From Desulfuromonadales bacterium (GTDB lineage: Bacteria; Desulfobacterota; Desulfuromonadia; Desulfuromonadales; BM103), in assembly GCA_023701265.1 (NCBI GenBank), contig JAMPXI010000005.1, forward strand, positions 1 through 47,670: a stretch of 47,670 nucleotides of DNA. Reading direction: 5' to 3'. A program made the translations under genes and the position numbers. Each line of letters opens with the position of its first letter. Position 1 is the first letter of the stretch. Under the pieces are notes generated by a model. It made no database searches. It worked only from the letters and a program-made list of their open reading frames with translations, and had not been told where the DNA came from. This document shows, piece by piece, positions 30,101 to 37,900 of this stretch.

Positions 30101-30259
30101 GTCGAGGGAAAGGTTATAGACTTTGCCGGAGGTGCCGGCCTGTGCCGGCCAGGGCAAAAGCGCCGTCACGAGGAGGAGCAGCACCGTTACTGCGCATTTT
30201 GCTCCGAAGTTGCCCATTTTTGCTCCCATCCCACTGAACTTTTCATTGACGGTTGTCAT
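27158..30259 (-). CDS. Secreted three-heme c-type cytochrome with fibronectin-III-like repeats
   Basis: This 1033-aa protein was not recognised as a named family. It has a signal peptide (hydrophobic VTVLLLLVTALLPW, likely cleavage after AQA) and a long beta-rich N-terminal half. One FN3-like domain (about 485-580) precedes three tandem ~95-aa repeats (about 590-873) sharing a TMPYxxDxNxNNTYTxDYxLSG core with Asp/Asn-rich loops. Near the C-terminus are three CX2CH heme sites (CMTCH, CEVCH, CTGCH). The track starts at 30283, but ATG 30259 has GAGGGGGA directly upstream. The gap to the preceding cytochrome gene is 10 nt, so it is the second gene of that operon. A periplasmic or cell-surface redox or adhesive role is inferred. 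Confidence 0.85.
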   Translation of the reverse strand: MTTVNEKFSGMGAKMGNFGAKCAVTVLLLLVTALLPWPAQAGTSGKVYNLSLDIGTLDNRPLYYITSFPTTFKFKAKVMDQLGAPVTGLTSSQLVVHSAKNVMTGAAWTAGTEYTIGTFSDFGDGVYEWIATLNPGALATNEVGQFEVRVTGTAATDNQWLANTIFVKNGTYSSTDVKYVEVQPYMGAGTGELKMGTPDFPFQVKFYGPSGPVYLGEIKNTTTPSGVIVLSIANWTQSSGSIPAGYSVEGYHDYSGGYTYYFFLKGNASYFYGLLDGGREYITISAKVGNYDLLIPMGLTAKVANGTGSLPVPTFSAPFLYPVTTVQNYRQGTPDITIPPGAGATLGNMILPSTNTGTDTFQGVTLDLGAGGGAAISRIDITDGAGTTIYGSVTGPSSDSPVVSFTPAITISTTTGFYYVRITPKTHADMPPPSGGSQLVPAGVIAIDHTTSNPITITEWGVPDLTIDNLSPANPAWAMITPGNGQASLTWTNPGDADYSQAVVLRSTSPVADTPVEGASYVAGGVLGASTIVCVVAKPGTSCTDIGLTNGTGYYYRIFARDTNGNYSAGGSGSGPHILGDQTTPESCAAACTSPTAIDVTMPYGNDANGNNTYTVDYRLSGAAGWSNWVTAAPHAASPFVTTVSGLSQGETYDIRCAFIDTDAVEAVNPQTVTGIVMLDNRTSTGTATASTDGTTAIAVTMPYTDDYNTNNTYTIDYQLSGDSGWTNWVSEATHAASPASLTITGLQQGSTYNVRLTYVDGDGINGVNPQFIGITLPDNRIEAGIALAEPMNSATIKVTAPFAKDVNGNGTITVEYMDVNGPEWLVAASDVPLTVSPRVITVGGLMPLSNYNIRVTYLDPDGVIGTAIQEFYWIATPASKLMHNSLNANNKGYWAANGGWGVTGGQYGEFTCMTCHEQRSPNAAGIKPFITLNPLPETISPDSNFGGPVRFDGANTYGFGLGDDSVARPEPPPINRICEVCHTLTEGGPPYQVKTPEHRKIQPEPGSHNPPDCTGCHRHDNGFASPWANPGP

Positions 30260-30269
30260 GGCGTCCCCC

Positions 30270-33200
30270 TCACAGATCCGCATGGCAAGCGAAGCAACCC
30301 TTGCTCGTATCGCCCCACGTAGCCGGCTGGCTCAGATGACAAACCGTCGTGCAGCTCTTGGCCGCAGCATTGTAGGTGCCGCTGAACGGAACACTGTCGT
30401 GCGAGTTGTTTGCCGTCTTGTAGCCGTTGTTGCGCGTCCAGCCCAGGGGCTCGATGACGTTCGTGAACGGGCCAGGCTCAGGTTCAGGATCAGGCCAAAC
30501 CGCGAAGTCCGCGGCAGGCTTCAGCTGGGCCCGGGTGCGGAAGGTGCCGGACATGAACGCCACGTCGCGTGTGCCGTTCACGTGGTTCGCCCGGTTCGCG
30601 ATGCTGCCGGCGACGGGGTTGGTGTGGCAGGGCGTACAGGCAAACCCGGTTCCCTGGGCCGAATACTGGCCGGCTACGGTGACCGTCGCGGCATGGCAGG
30701 TCGGGCAGCTGATGGTGGTGGAGGTGGCCGGATCACCGTGACCAGCACCGGATCCGATCCCACCTCCTTTGGAGTAAAGGCCGCCCGGTCCATCGGGCGG
30801 GATCTTTTTGATGTTGTCGAAGTGCAGGCCGACCAGGTGGCCACCTTCCACGGGACGGTCCCAGCTTAGCTGGCTGGCATAGTGACTGTTGGCGCTGGCG
30901 CTGCCGACGCCACCGTTGGCGTAGGCCGGCGGGTCGCCATGGCAGCCGGCGCAGCGGTTGCCGCTAAACGTTCCGCCCCACTGTGGGGTTGAGGCATAGG
31001 TCCTGACAGTGGCGACCTGGCCGGAGCTGTGGCAGTAGATGTTGCTACAGACCGTTGCGGTGCCGGTGCCGGTCCGTCCTGCATCTGCCGGGTTGTTCTG
31101 TTTGAATCCGGTGGCCGCGGCGTTGTACAGCTCTATTTCGACGACACCGTTGCCATGCTTTGAGCCGTCCAGGGCGTGGCAGTTGCCGCAGTTGAACCCT
31201 TGCGACGTCGGCGTGGAAAGATTGCTGTCGCTGCCGTAAGCCGCACCGGTTCCATTCGTATGGGCAAGATGGGCTCCGCTGGCGGGCGGCAGCGCATGGC
31301 AGTCGCCGCAGGCCACCGTGCCGCCCCATTGGGGCGTGCCGGAGCCATGGCAGGAGATGTTGGCACAGGTGCCGTAGCCGTCGCCGGGTGCGGGGGTGCC
31401 GTTATAACTGCTGGAAGAACCGAAAATCGGATCAATATTAATGGTCACCCTGCCATTGACATGGTTGTCGAAGAGAGTCCTGGGCGGAGGGAGAAACACG
31501 GGAGTATGTCCGGGGTGACAGTTTTTGCAGCCGTTTGTAGCGCCACTGAGGGTGCTGTCATAGCGGTGACAGGTCATGCACTTGATCACCCCCGAGGTGT
31601 TGCCCGCCAGGTGAGCAGCGTGGCTGCCGCTACTGATGACCGGCCCTTCATCCCCGTGAATCCCGCTCTGGTGACAAGCGCCGCAGCCGAGACCGGTGCT
31701 GCTGACACCCCAAACCGGTGAGGCATAGTCGTCTGGGTTGCCAACGCCGCCGTCGGGTTGGGCATTCGAATGGCAATAGATGTACGTGCATGAGCTGTAG
31801 GCCCGAGGCGTTGTCCCGTCGGATGGCGGCGCGCTTCCTGTTGCAACATTGTAAATTTCCGCGCCGCCCCTGAGCCTTGAGTCCAAGGTATTGAAGGCCC
31901 AGTCGATTTTGCCATTGGCATGCTTCGCCTGGCCGGTCATGGTGTAGGGGCCGGTACCGGAGACGGTTCCGCTGTGGCAAGCGGCGCAGGCAATGTTGTA
32001 GCCACCTGCGATGGCATGGGTGCGGTGGCTGCCGCTGACCGGGTAGTCGCTATTGGAGCCCCCGTGACAGGAGCCGCAGGCCGCCGTGCCGGCGTCTCCC
32101 CACGAAGGGGTGGCGTTCCTGCCGCTTCCCGGATAGTTGCCATGGCAGTAGGTGGCGGCGCAGGCCCCGTAGCCATCACCGGGAGCTTTTGTCCCATCGT
32201 AGGCTGCAGTTGCGCCGTATAGCGTTGGCGGGAACAAGACATCGATCTCGTGGTTGACGTGCAGGATGTCCCTGTTATGACAGACCGATGCACAGCCGTT
32301 AAGACTATCGGAACCGACATAATTATGACAGACGGCACACTCGCCCATGCCGACCGGGTCCGGGCCTGCCAGCGACTGCAGATGTTTGGCGTGGCTTCCG
32401 GAAGTGATGTAAGGGGCCCAATTCCCGTAACTGCCCCGGTTGGCAAACCAGGCGTGTCCTTGATCGGCATTGTGGCAACTGCCGCAGGTCCCTTCAGCGA
32501 GTGCTCCCCAGGTCGGGGTTTGGTATTCTCCGGGGAGTCCGGTCAATGGGCCGCCGGTACTGGTCTGGGCAATACTGTGGCAATAGAGGTTGGCGCACTG
32601 GCCGTAGACTCCGGGGACGGTCGCCGATACCCCGGCCGAAGAGTCTTTATACGTCGCCCCCGTCAGGCGGGGATCTCCCGACACATTGAATGACCAGTCG
32701 GCCTGGCCGTTCACATGGGCGGCCGCATTCGTGCTGTGGCAGGTGGTGCATGCCAGATTTTGCCCGTAGATATAGGGGTTGGGTGGGTTGCTTCGGGTAT
32801 CATAATACCAGGTGTCACTCATGACATGGGTACGATGGCTGCCCCGCAGCGGTGGGTTGGTAGCTGTCGCGCCATGGCATTTACCGCAGGTGCCGGTGGT
32901 GGGATTATCCCAAGTCGGATTGAGATTGGTTCCGCCGTTGGCGGCCATGGTGCCGCCATGGCAATAGACATTAGTACAGGTCTTGGCGCCGGTGGTCGTG
33001 ACCGTCGTGTTGGCCTGGCTGGCATCGTAGGACACGCCGCTTTGGCCGTTGTAGGTTCCACCCCGGTAGGTGTCGCCAAACAGGGAAAAACCGAGGGTGA
33101 TGCTTTGCGGCTCGCCGTCGTTGTGGGTCGACCCGCTGCCGACACTGTTGGCATGGCAGGAGCCGCAGGGGTACTGCTTGGTGGTCGCGTGCACGGCATG

Positions 33201-34502
33201 CGCTCCGGGGCTGGTCGAGCCGGTTGGCCCCGGAGAGCCGACCAGTCCGCCCGGCCCGGTCGTGCCTGCCACGGGCGGCATCCCATGACAGGCGTTGCAA
33301 CTCGCGGCAAAGGCTCCTCCCGTCTGTCCGTGGCTGTGGCAGTCGGTACAGACGGCCGTGGCCGTGTGATATTCTCCCGCCCCAATTCCGATGGTCTTGG
33401 CGTCGCCATGACATTTTTCACAGTAGCCATCGGCCGAACCGTCGTTGCGGTCGTTCCAGAACGTGTACTTCAGGCCGCCATCAAGGACCGATGGAGAGCT
33501 GTAGTCAAGTCCCTCGGTCGCGCCGTAGGTCGTGGTCACGGCATCCTTGCGCAGCATAAAGTAATTCGGCAGCGCGGAGTCACTGGCATGGCCACCGTGG
33601 CAGACCATGCAGCCGACTTTTTCCCCGGACGCGTCGCCATGTGCCTGATAGGTATGGCAGGTCTTGCATAAACCCGATTTGTCGGCGCGCTTGGGACCGT
33701 TCGCGCGCAGGATGAAACCGTCGCCGCCGTTCGACGACAGGGCGGCGAAGTTCGCCGGGATGTCCGCCGTGTTTGCGTCGGAATCGGCAAAGTGTACCTG
33801 GTGGCAGCTGCCGCAGAGGATCTTGCCGTTGAACAGGCTGATCTGATCAGCATTATGGAGGTCTCCATCGTCCTCGGATGGCGCCGTCGCATATTTGCCG
33901 GGATGGGCCGCTGCCGAGGCGGTGTAGTCGATGTTGACCGGATGGGTCAGATTGGACATGCCGGAGCCTTGATTCCAGGTAACGTGACAGGCCAGGCACA
34001 TCTGTTGGGCAGACCCTGGACCCATGATCAGAAGCTGGGGGTTGGTGCGGTCGGCATGCGGGTTGTGGCAGCGTGAACAGGTGACTTTCCCCTGGGACGA
34101 GCCGAAGCGGCTGTAGAATTGCGGGTAAAGCGTCCGGGAAGGCGCCGACGCGCCGACGCTGGGTTGCGTGTCGGGAGCGCCCCAATTGTGAGAGGTCTGC
34201 CCCTTGCCGGGAATGAAGCCGGGGTTGTAGCCGCTGGCGTTGCTCGCATCGAGCAGGCTGAAGGCGGTATTGGTCGAACCGGTCGAGCTGTCGCCCAGCG
34301 CCAGATTCAGCGTATCGTCATGACAGGAGAGGCAGACGTTGCCTCCGCCGAGCTGTTCGACCGACAGGCTCGGGATGTGGCAATTCTTGCAGTCGAAGGT
34401 GTGAACGGCGGTTTCTGCGATGAGAGAATCGGGGATCAGGCATGCCAGAAGAGTAATAACAATAAGGATCGATCGGACGAGTAAGCCCCAAGGTCTAGCC
34501 AT
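30270..34502 (-). CDS. Giant multiheme c-type cytochrome, 34 heme-type motifs (Geobacter CX4CH...CX2CH type)
   Basis: A 1410-aa secreted protein with signal peptide (ILIVITLLACLIPDSLIA, then ETAV). I count 26 CX2CH, 6 CX4CH (CTNVYCH, CANLYCH, CAATYCH, CTYIYCH, CANISCH, CSNIYCH) and 2 CX3CH (CASVCH, CTTVCH) sites. The CX4CH sites each open a module that continues with a Trp segment (TPxWG) and a CGxCH site, as in the GSu C4xC..C2xCH domain described from Geobacter sulfurreducens. GSHRTH and APGDGYGTCAN blocks recur. The N-terminal half is highly similar to that of the upstream 2374-aa cytochrome. The ATG has a GGGGGAG site, a leader of about 165 nt and a -24/-12 promoter. Extracellular electron transfer is inferred from the family. 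Confidence 0.93.
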   Translation of the reverse strand: MARPWGLLVRSILIVITLLACLIPDSLIAETAVHTFDCKNCHIPSLSVEQLGGGNVCLSCHDDTLNLALGDSSTGSTNTAFSLLDASNASGYNPGFIPGKGQTSHNWGAPDTQPSVGASAPSRTLYPQFYSRFGSSQGKVTCSRCHNPHADRTNPQLLIMGPGSAQQMCLACHVTWNQGSGMSNLTHPVNIDYTASAAAHPGKYATAPSEDDGDLHNADQISLFNGKILCGSCHQVHFADSDANTADIPANFAALSSNGGDGFILRANGPKRADKSGLCKTCHTYQAHGDASGEKVGCMVCHGGHASDSALPNYFMLRKDAVTTTYGATEGLDYSSPSVLDGGLKYTFWNDRNDGSADGYCEKCHGDAKTIGIGAGEYHTATAVCTDCHSHGQTGGAFAASCNACHGMPPVAGTTGPGGLVGSPGPTGSTSPGAHAVHATTKQYPCGSCHANSVGSGSTHNDGEPQSITLGFSLFGDTYRGGTYNGQSGVSYDASQANTTVTTTGAKTCTNVYCHGGTMAANGGTNLNPTWDNPTTGTCGKCHGATATNPPLRGSHRTHVMSDTWYYDTRSNPPNPYIYGQNLACTTCHSTNAAAHVNGQADWSFNVSGDPRLTGATYKDSSAGVSATVPGVYGQCANLYCHSIAQTSTGGPLTGLPGEYQTPTWGALAEGTCGSCHNADQGHAWFANRGSYGNWAPYITSGSHAKHLQSLAGPDPVGMGECAVCHNYVGSDSLNGCASVCHNRDILHVNHEIDVLFPPTLYGATAAYDGTKAPGDGYGACAATYCHGNYPGSGRNATPSWGDAGTAACGSCHGGSNSDYPVSGSHRTHAIAGGYNIACAACHSGTVSGTGPYTMTGQAKHANGKIDWAFNTLDSRLRGGAEIYNVATGSAPPSDGTTPRAYSSCTYIYCHSNAQPDGGVGNPDDYASPVWGVSSTGLGCGACHQSGIHGDEGPVISSGSHAAHLAGNTSGVIKCMTCHRYDSTLSGATNGCKNCHPGHTPVFLPPPRTLFDNHVNGRVTINIDPIFGSSSSYNGTPAPGDGYGTCANISCHGSGTPQWGGTVACGDCHALPPASGAHLAHTNGTGAAYGSDSNLSTPTSQGFNCGNCHALDGSKHGNGVVEIELYNAAATGFKQNNPADAGRTGTGTATVCSNIYCHSSGQVATVRTYASTPQWGGTFSGNRCAGCHGDPPAYANGGVGSASANSHYASQLSWDRPVEGGHLVGLHFDNIKKIPPDGPGGLYSKGGGIGSGAGHGDPATSTTISCPTCHAATVTVAGQYSAQGTGFACTPCHTNPVAGSIANRANHVNGTRDVAFMSGTFRTRAQLKPAADFAVWPDPEPEPGPFTNVIEPLGWTRNNGYKTANNSHDSVPFSGTYNAAAKSCTTVCHLSQPATWGDTSKGCFACHADL

Positions 34503-34627
34503 AATCTCCCCCTGGCCTCAACTTGGAGGCGTAATCACGTTAAATGCTCGGTCATAACGCGGGGCGGATGTGGATAGTGCATAGTATCAAGACATCGGCC
34601 CGACAGTCGCCGAGCCAATGCTAAAGA

Positions 34628-34647
34628 CGGGCTTGCACGCAAACCCG
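34628..34647 (-). other. Hairpin in the leader of the 34-motif cytochrome gene
   Basis: In minus-strand RNA CGGGUUUGC-GU-GCAAGCCCG forms a fully paired stem (one G-U). A second stem, CAUUGGC/GCCGAUG, follows about 10 nt later. They lie early in the long 5' leader. I could not match them to a known riboswitch. Confidence 0.45.
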
Positions 34648-34677
34648 AAAACCCCACCCTCTCGGAAATTAAAGAAA

Positions 34678-34693
34678 TGCAATTTATGAGCCA
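34678..34693 (-). promoter_or_regulatory. Sigma-54 (-24/-12) promoter of the 34-motif/three-heme cytochrome operon
   Basis: Minus-strand TGGCTC-ATAAA-TTGCA has GG and GC exactly at -24/-12 spacing (consensus TGGCAC-N5-TTGCA). Predicted start is about 34667. An almost identical element precedes the 2374-aa cytochrome gene. In the rest of the gap 34503-34913, two terminator-like hairpins are annotated separately and no gene was found. Confidence 0.72.
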
Positions 34694-34750
34694 AATATCT
34701 GTAATCGTTAACTGTTTTTTGTGCCTGTTAGGACTGCCCCATATCAAAAC

Positions 34751-34786
34751 CGATCAACCTCCTCACCAAGGTGAGGAGGTTGATCG
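34751..34786 (-). terminator. Perfect 17-bp palindrome, probable terminator of the 2374-aa cytochrome unit
   Basis: CGATCAACCTCCTCACC and its exact inverse are separated by only 2 bp. On the minus strand the stem is followed by GGTTTTGATAT, a short U-tract. It lies about 130 nt after the upstream cytochrome stop and just upstream of the next -24/-12 promoter. It could instead be a protein-binding site. Confidence 0.55.
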
Positions 34787-34845
34787 CTCAGCTTACCTGC
34801 AGCGGCGGGGGGCTGTGCCAGCGTTTTCTTGAGGGTAGATTCAGT

Positions 34846-34880
34846 AAAGCGCCTCCTGGCCATCGGCCGGGAGGCGCTTT
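34846..34880. terminator. Bidirectional terminator-like hairpin
   Basis: AAAGCGCCTCCTGGCC / GGCCGGGAGGCGCTTT is a 16-bp stem with a 3-nt loop and one G-U. A-rich and T-rich flanks lie on both sides, about 35 nt after the stop of the minus-strand 2374-aa cytochrome gene. It is the first terminator for that gene. Confidence 0.7.
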
Positions 34881-34913
34881 CTTTTGGTTGAGCCGTGTCT
34901 GGGCAGATGCCGG

Positions 34914-37900
34914 TTATGGTGAATAAGTGCGGGTGTTGTACTCCTGAAGGTACTGCTGATGGTCCGCATCCTCCGGGTACGACTCGGTCGCCGGGTACGG
35001 GAAGCTGCTCATGCCATGGAATGGCAGCGGTTCAACGGTGTTGGTCACTCGCAGCGACTTGTAATACAGGTCCGACTTGACGAAGAAGCTTCGCGCGAAA
35101 CCTGACTGCGGCTGATCCGGCACAGGGAAGCTCACATCAACCTTGTCCCCTTCCCGCATGATCACGAATTTGTCGTCACTGCTCGACAGGAGCGGGGTCA
35201 CATCACCGTAACGTGTGAACTTCCCGTAGCTCGGATATTCCGGATTGACCGGGAGGGTGGCATCCGTGGCGACAATCCGGCTGCTCAGATTGCTCATCGC
35301 ATGGATGGCGTTGCCGGCGAATTGCAGGTCGGCGGTCATCGCCGGCAACTCCAGTACATTGACATCGACCGGCGCCGATTGATCGAGGCGGATCCGGTCG
35401 ATCAGCCAGCGTGACTTCGGCCGCATCCCGGTATAGATCCGGATACGGTGATCATTGCTTAGGAAGACGTTCGCCAGGTCGACGACCATGGTCTTGAGAT
35501 CGCCGGTCGGGGTGCCGAACGACTTGACCTTGACCCAGTTGCCGGTCTGGTCGACCACATGAATGGCCGGAGCGACCAACTGGGTGGCGGGCAACGATTC
35601 GGAGCCGAACAGTGTCCAGCCGTCGATCAGCAGTTTGGCAAACTCCGGATGCTCGACAGGACCGAAGTCGACCGTATAGTAGAAGCCGGCGTCGAAGGGC
35701 TCCAGATGGGCCGGGGTATTGTCGACGCTGAGCATCGCCGCGAGGGCATCGTTGCCGTTGCGGTCGTAGGCGGAGACGGGGGCAAGGGCGTCCTTGGCCG
35801 TGTAAATCTTGAACGGGTTGACATAGCCGTAGACGTAGGTGGCCTCGCCCCAGGAGGTGTGAACTTCGTAGCCTTCCGGAGCATCGACCGCCAGCAGGGT
35901 TGCCGTGTCGAGATAGGTGATCTCCGGCAGGGACTCGCGGATCTTGACGTGGAACTGACCGTCGCTGCCCGGCACCAGTCCGTTAACGGCGGCGAGTTCG
36001 GGGTGATACTGGGTGACCGCCCTGTCGGCTGCTGTCGGCCGCAAGGCAAGGATCGGCCCTGCAAGGTCGGTCATGTAACTGTAGCTGTCGCCGGTCCAGC
36101 CGAAGACCAGGGGACAACTGCTTGTCCAGCAGCCGGAGCCGACATCGTAGAAGTATTCGGCTGCCGACCAGGTTGAGCTGGCATCCTGGTGCACCGCGTC
36201 ACGTGCCATGACCTGCCAGGTAACACCCCAACCGGCATACATCGTAAAGCTCCAACTGGTGGTTCCCGCCGGCAGCCAGCCGGAGTCGCCGAAGCTGTCG
36301 GTATGGACGTAATATTGGACAGAATCGCCATCCGGGCTGGTGACCGGATTCCAACTCACGGTCACAGGGGTATCGGCGCAGCCGCTGTCGAAGCTGCCGT
36401 GGGAGATGATTGTCGGCGCCGCAGGCGGGGACACTGTCAGGGTCCGGAACGATGCGGTATTCGACCAGGAGGACAGTGCGGCAACATTGCTGATATCGCG
36501 CGCCTGGACCCGCCAGTACCAGGTCTTGCCGACATCGGCAACGCCGAACGCGACTGAGGCTGTTGTCGCGGGATTCCAGGTGAGGACTTTCTTGTTGATA
36601 CTGTTGAATGCCGTGACGGTATCGACTTCCACCTGGTAATCGAACGGTCCGCCGCCGTAGCTCGTGGAGGGGCTCCAGGAGAGGGCGATCGAGCATCCGC
36701 CCGGGCAGACCGTGTCCGCCGGCGCGGCAAGGCCGCTTGGTTTGCTGGGGGTCGGATAGATGAGGTGGAACGATTTGGCCGGCGACCAATCTGATGGCAC
36801 CGCTGTATGCGCCTGGTACCGGGAGCGAACCCTGAAGTACCAGGTCTTGTCGACCGTAGGAAGGCTGACGTTGAGTGTGACGTTCGCGTCGGTAGCGATC
36901 GTCCAGGGAGCATTTGCATCGACGCTGCCGAAGCCGGGGTCGTCGTCGATCTGGAGTTCGTACTCGACCGCACCGTAGTTGGGGTTGTTGACCCCCGGGA
37001 ACCAGGCCAGATTGACCAGGCAGCTTCCCGTGCAGTAAAGGTTCGCTTCGTCCTTTGGTGTTGGGACACCAGGGGTGGTGCTTGCCTCGTAGATAAGGAA
37101 GGAGGCCCTGGATGAATATGCCGATTCCGGAGTGGTCGCGTTGGCATCGCGCGCCTTGACCCGCCAGTACCAGGTCTTGGCAGTGGCCAGGGTGCCGGAC
37201 GGCACGGTTACGGTTGAGCCGGTAACTGTGCCAGAAACCCAAGCAAGGGTTGCGTTGGGAGTGGCAAAGGCCGGGTCGTCATCTATCTGCACATAGTACT
37301 GGAACGGTCCGGGGCCGCCGTTGCTCGAGGCGGTCCAGGAGAGGTCGACCGAACAACTGCCCGTGCAGGTCGGATTCGCCGGCGTCGACAGGTTCGTCGG
37401 CGTGGTGGGCGTGGGTTGCGCGGTTCTGAACCAGTAATACGGGTAAGAAGTAGAGACCACTTCGGGGTGGTTTGTATCCCGCGCCTTGACCCGCCAGTAC
37501 CAGTAGGTATTGGACGCCAACGGGCCGAGGGTGACGCTGGTGGCGGAAATCCAGCCGGACGTTGCATCGATGCTGCCGTAGCTGGAGTCGTTGTCGACTT
37601 CCACCAGGTACTGAATTGGTCCGCCGTCTGGATCCGTGGTGGGATTCCAAGAGAAAGTGAGTGAGCATGCCGTCGGGCAGGCCGGAGATGAATAGGGGGA
37701 TGGTGATATCACCGACGACACCGGGTTCGGCGGCAGATTGAGATATGCCGTTCGGTCGCCCGATGCAACCTGCTGACCCTTGACGCTTGTCGAACGGACC
37801 CGGTAGTTGAAGGTGCTGTGGTTGGGGAGTCCGGTAGGCCAGGATCCCACGGAAACACCCACATTGTGTGTGTTTACCCAGGTGCCGTCAGTAGCGGTCA

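Noticed and set aside
34503-34667. GEMM (cyclic dinucleotide) riboswitch in the cytochrome leader
   Set aside because: The conserved GGCAAACC and ACGCAAAGCC core segments are not found in either leader.
36070-37710. CX3C pairs in the FN3 region read as additional heme sites
   Set aside because: None is followed by His, so they were not counted among heme motifs.
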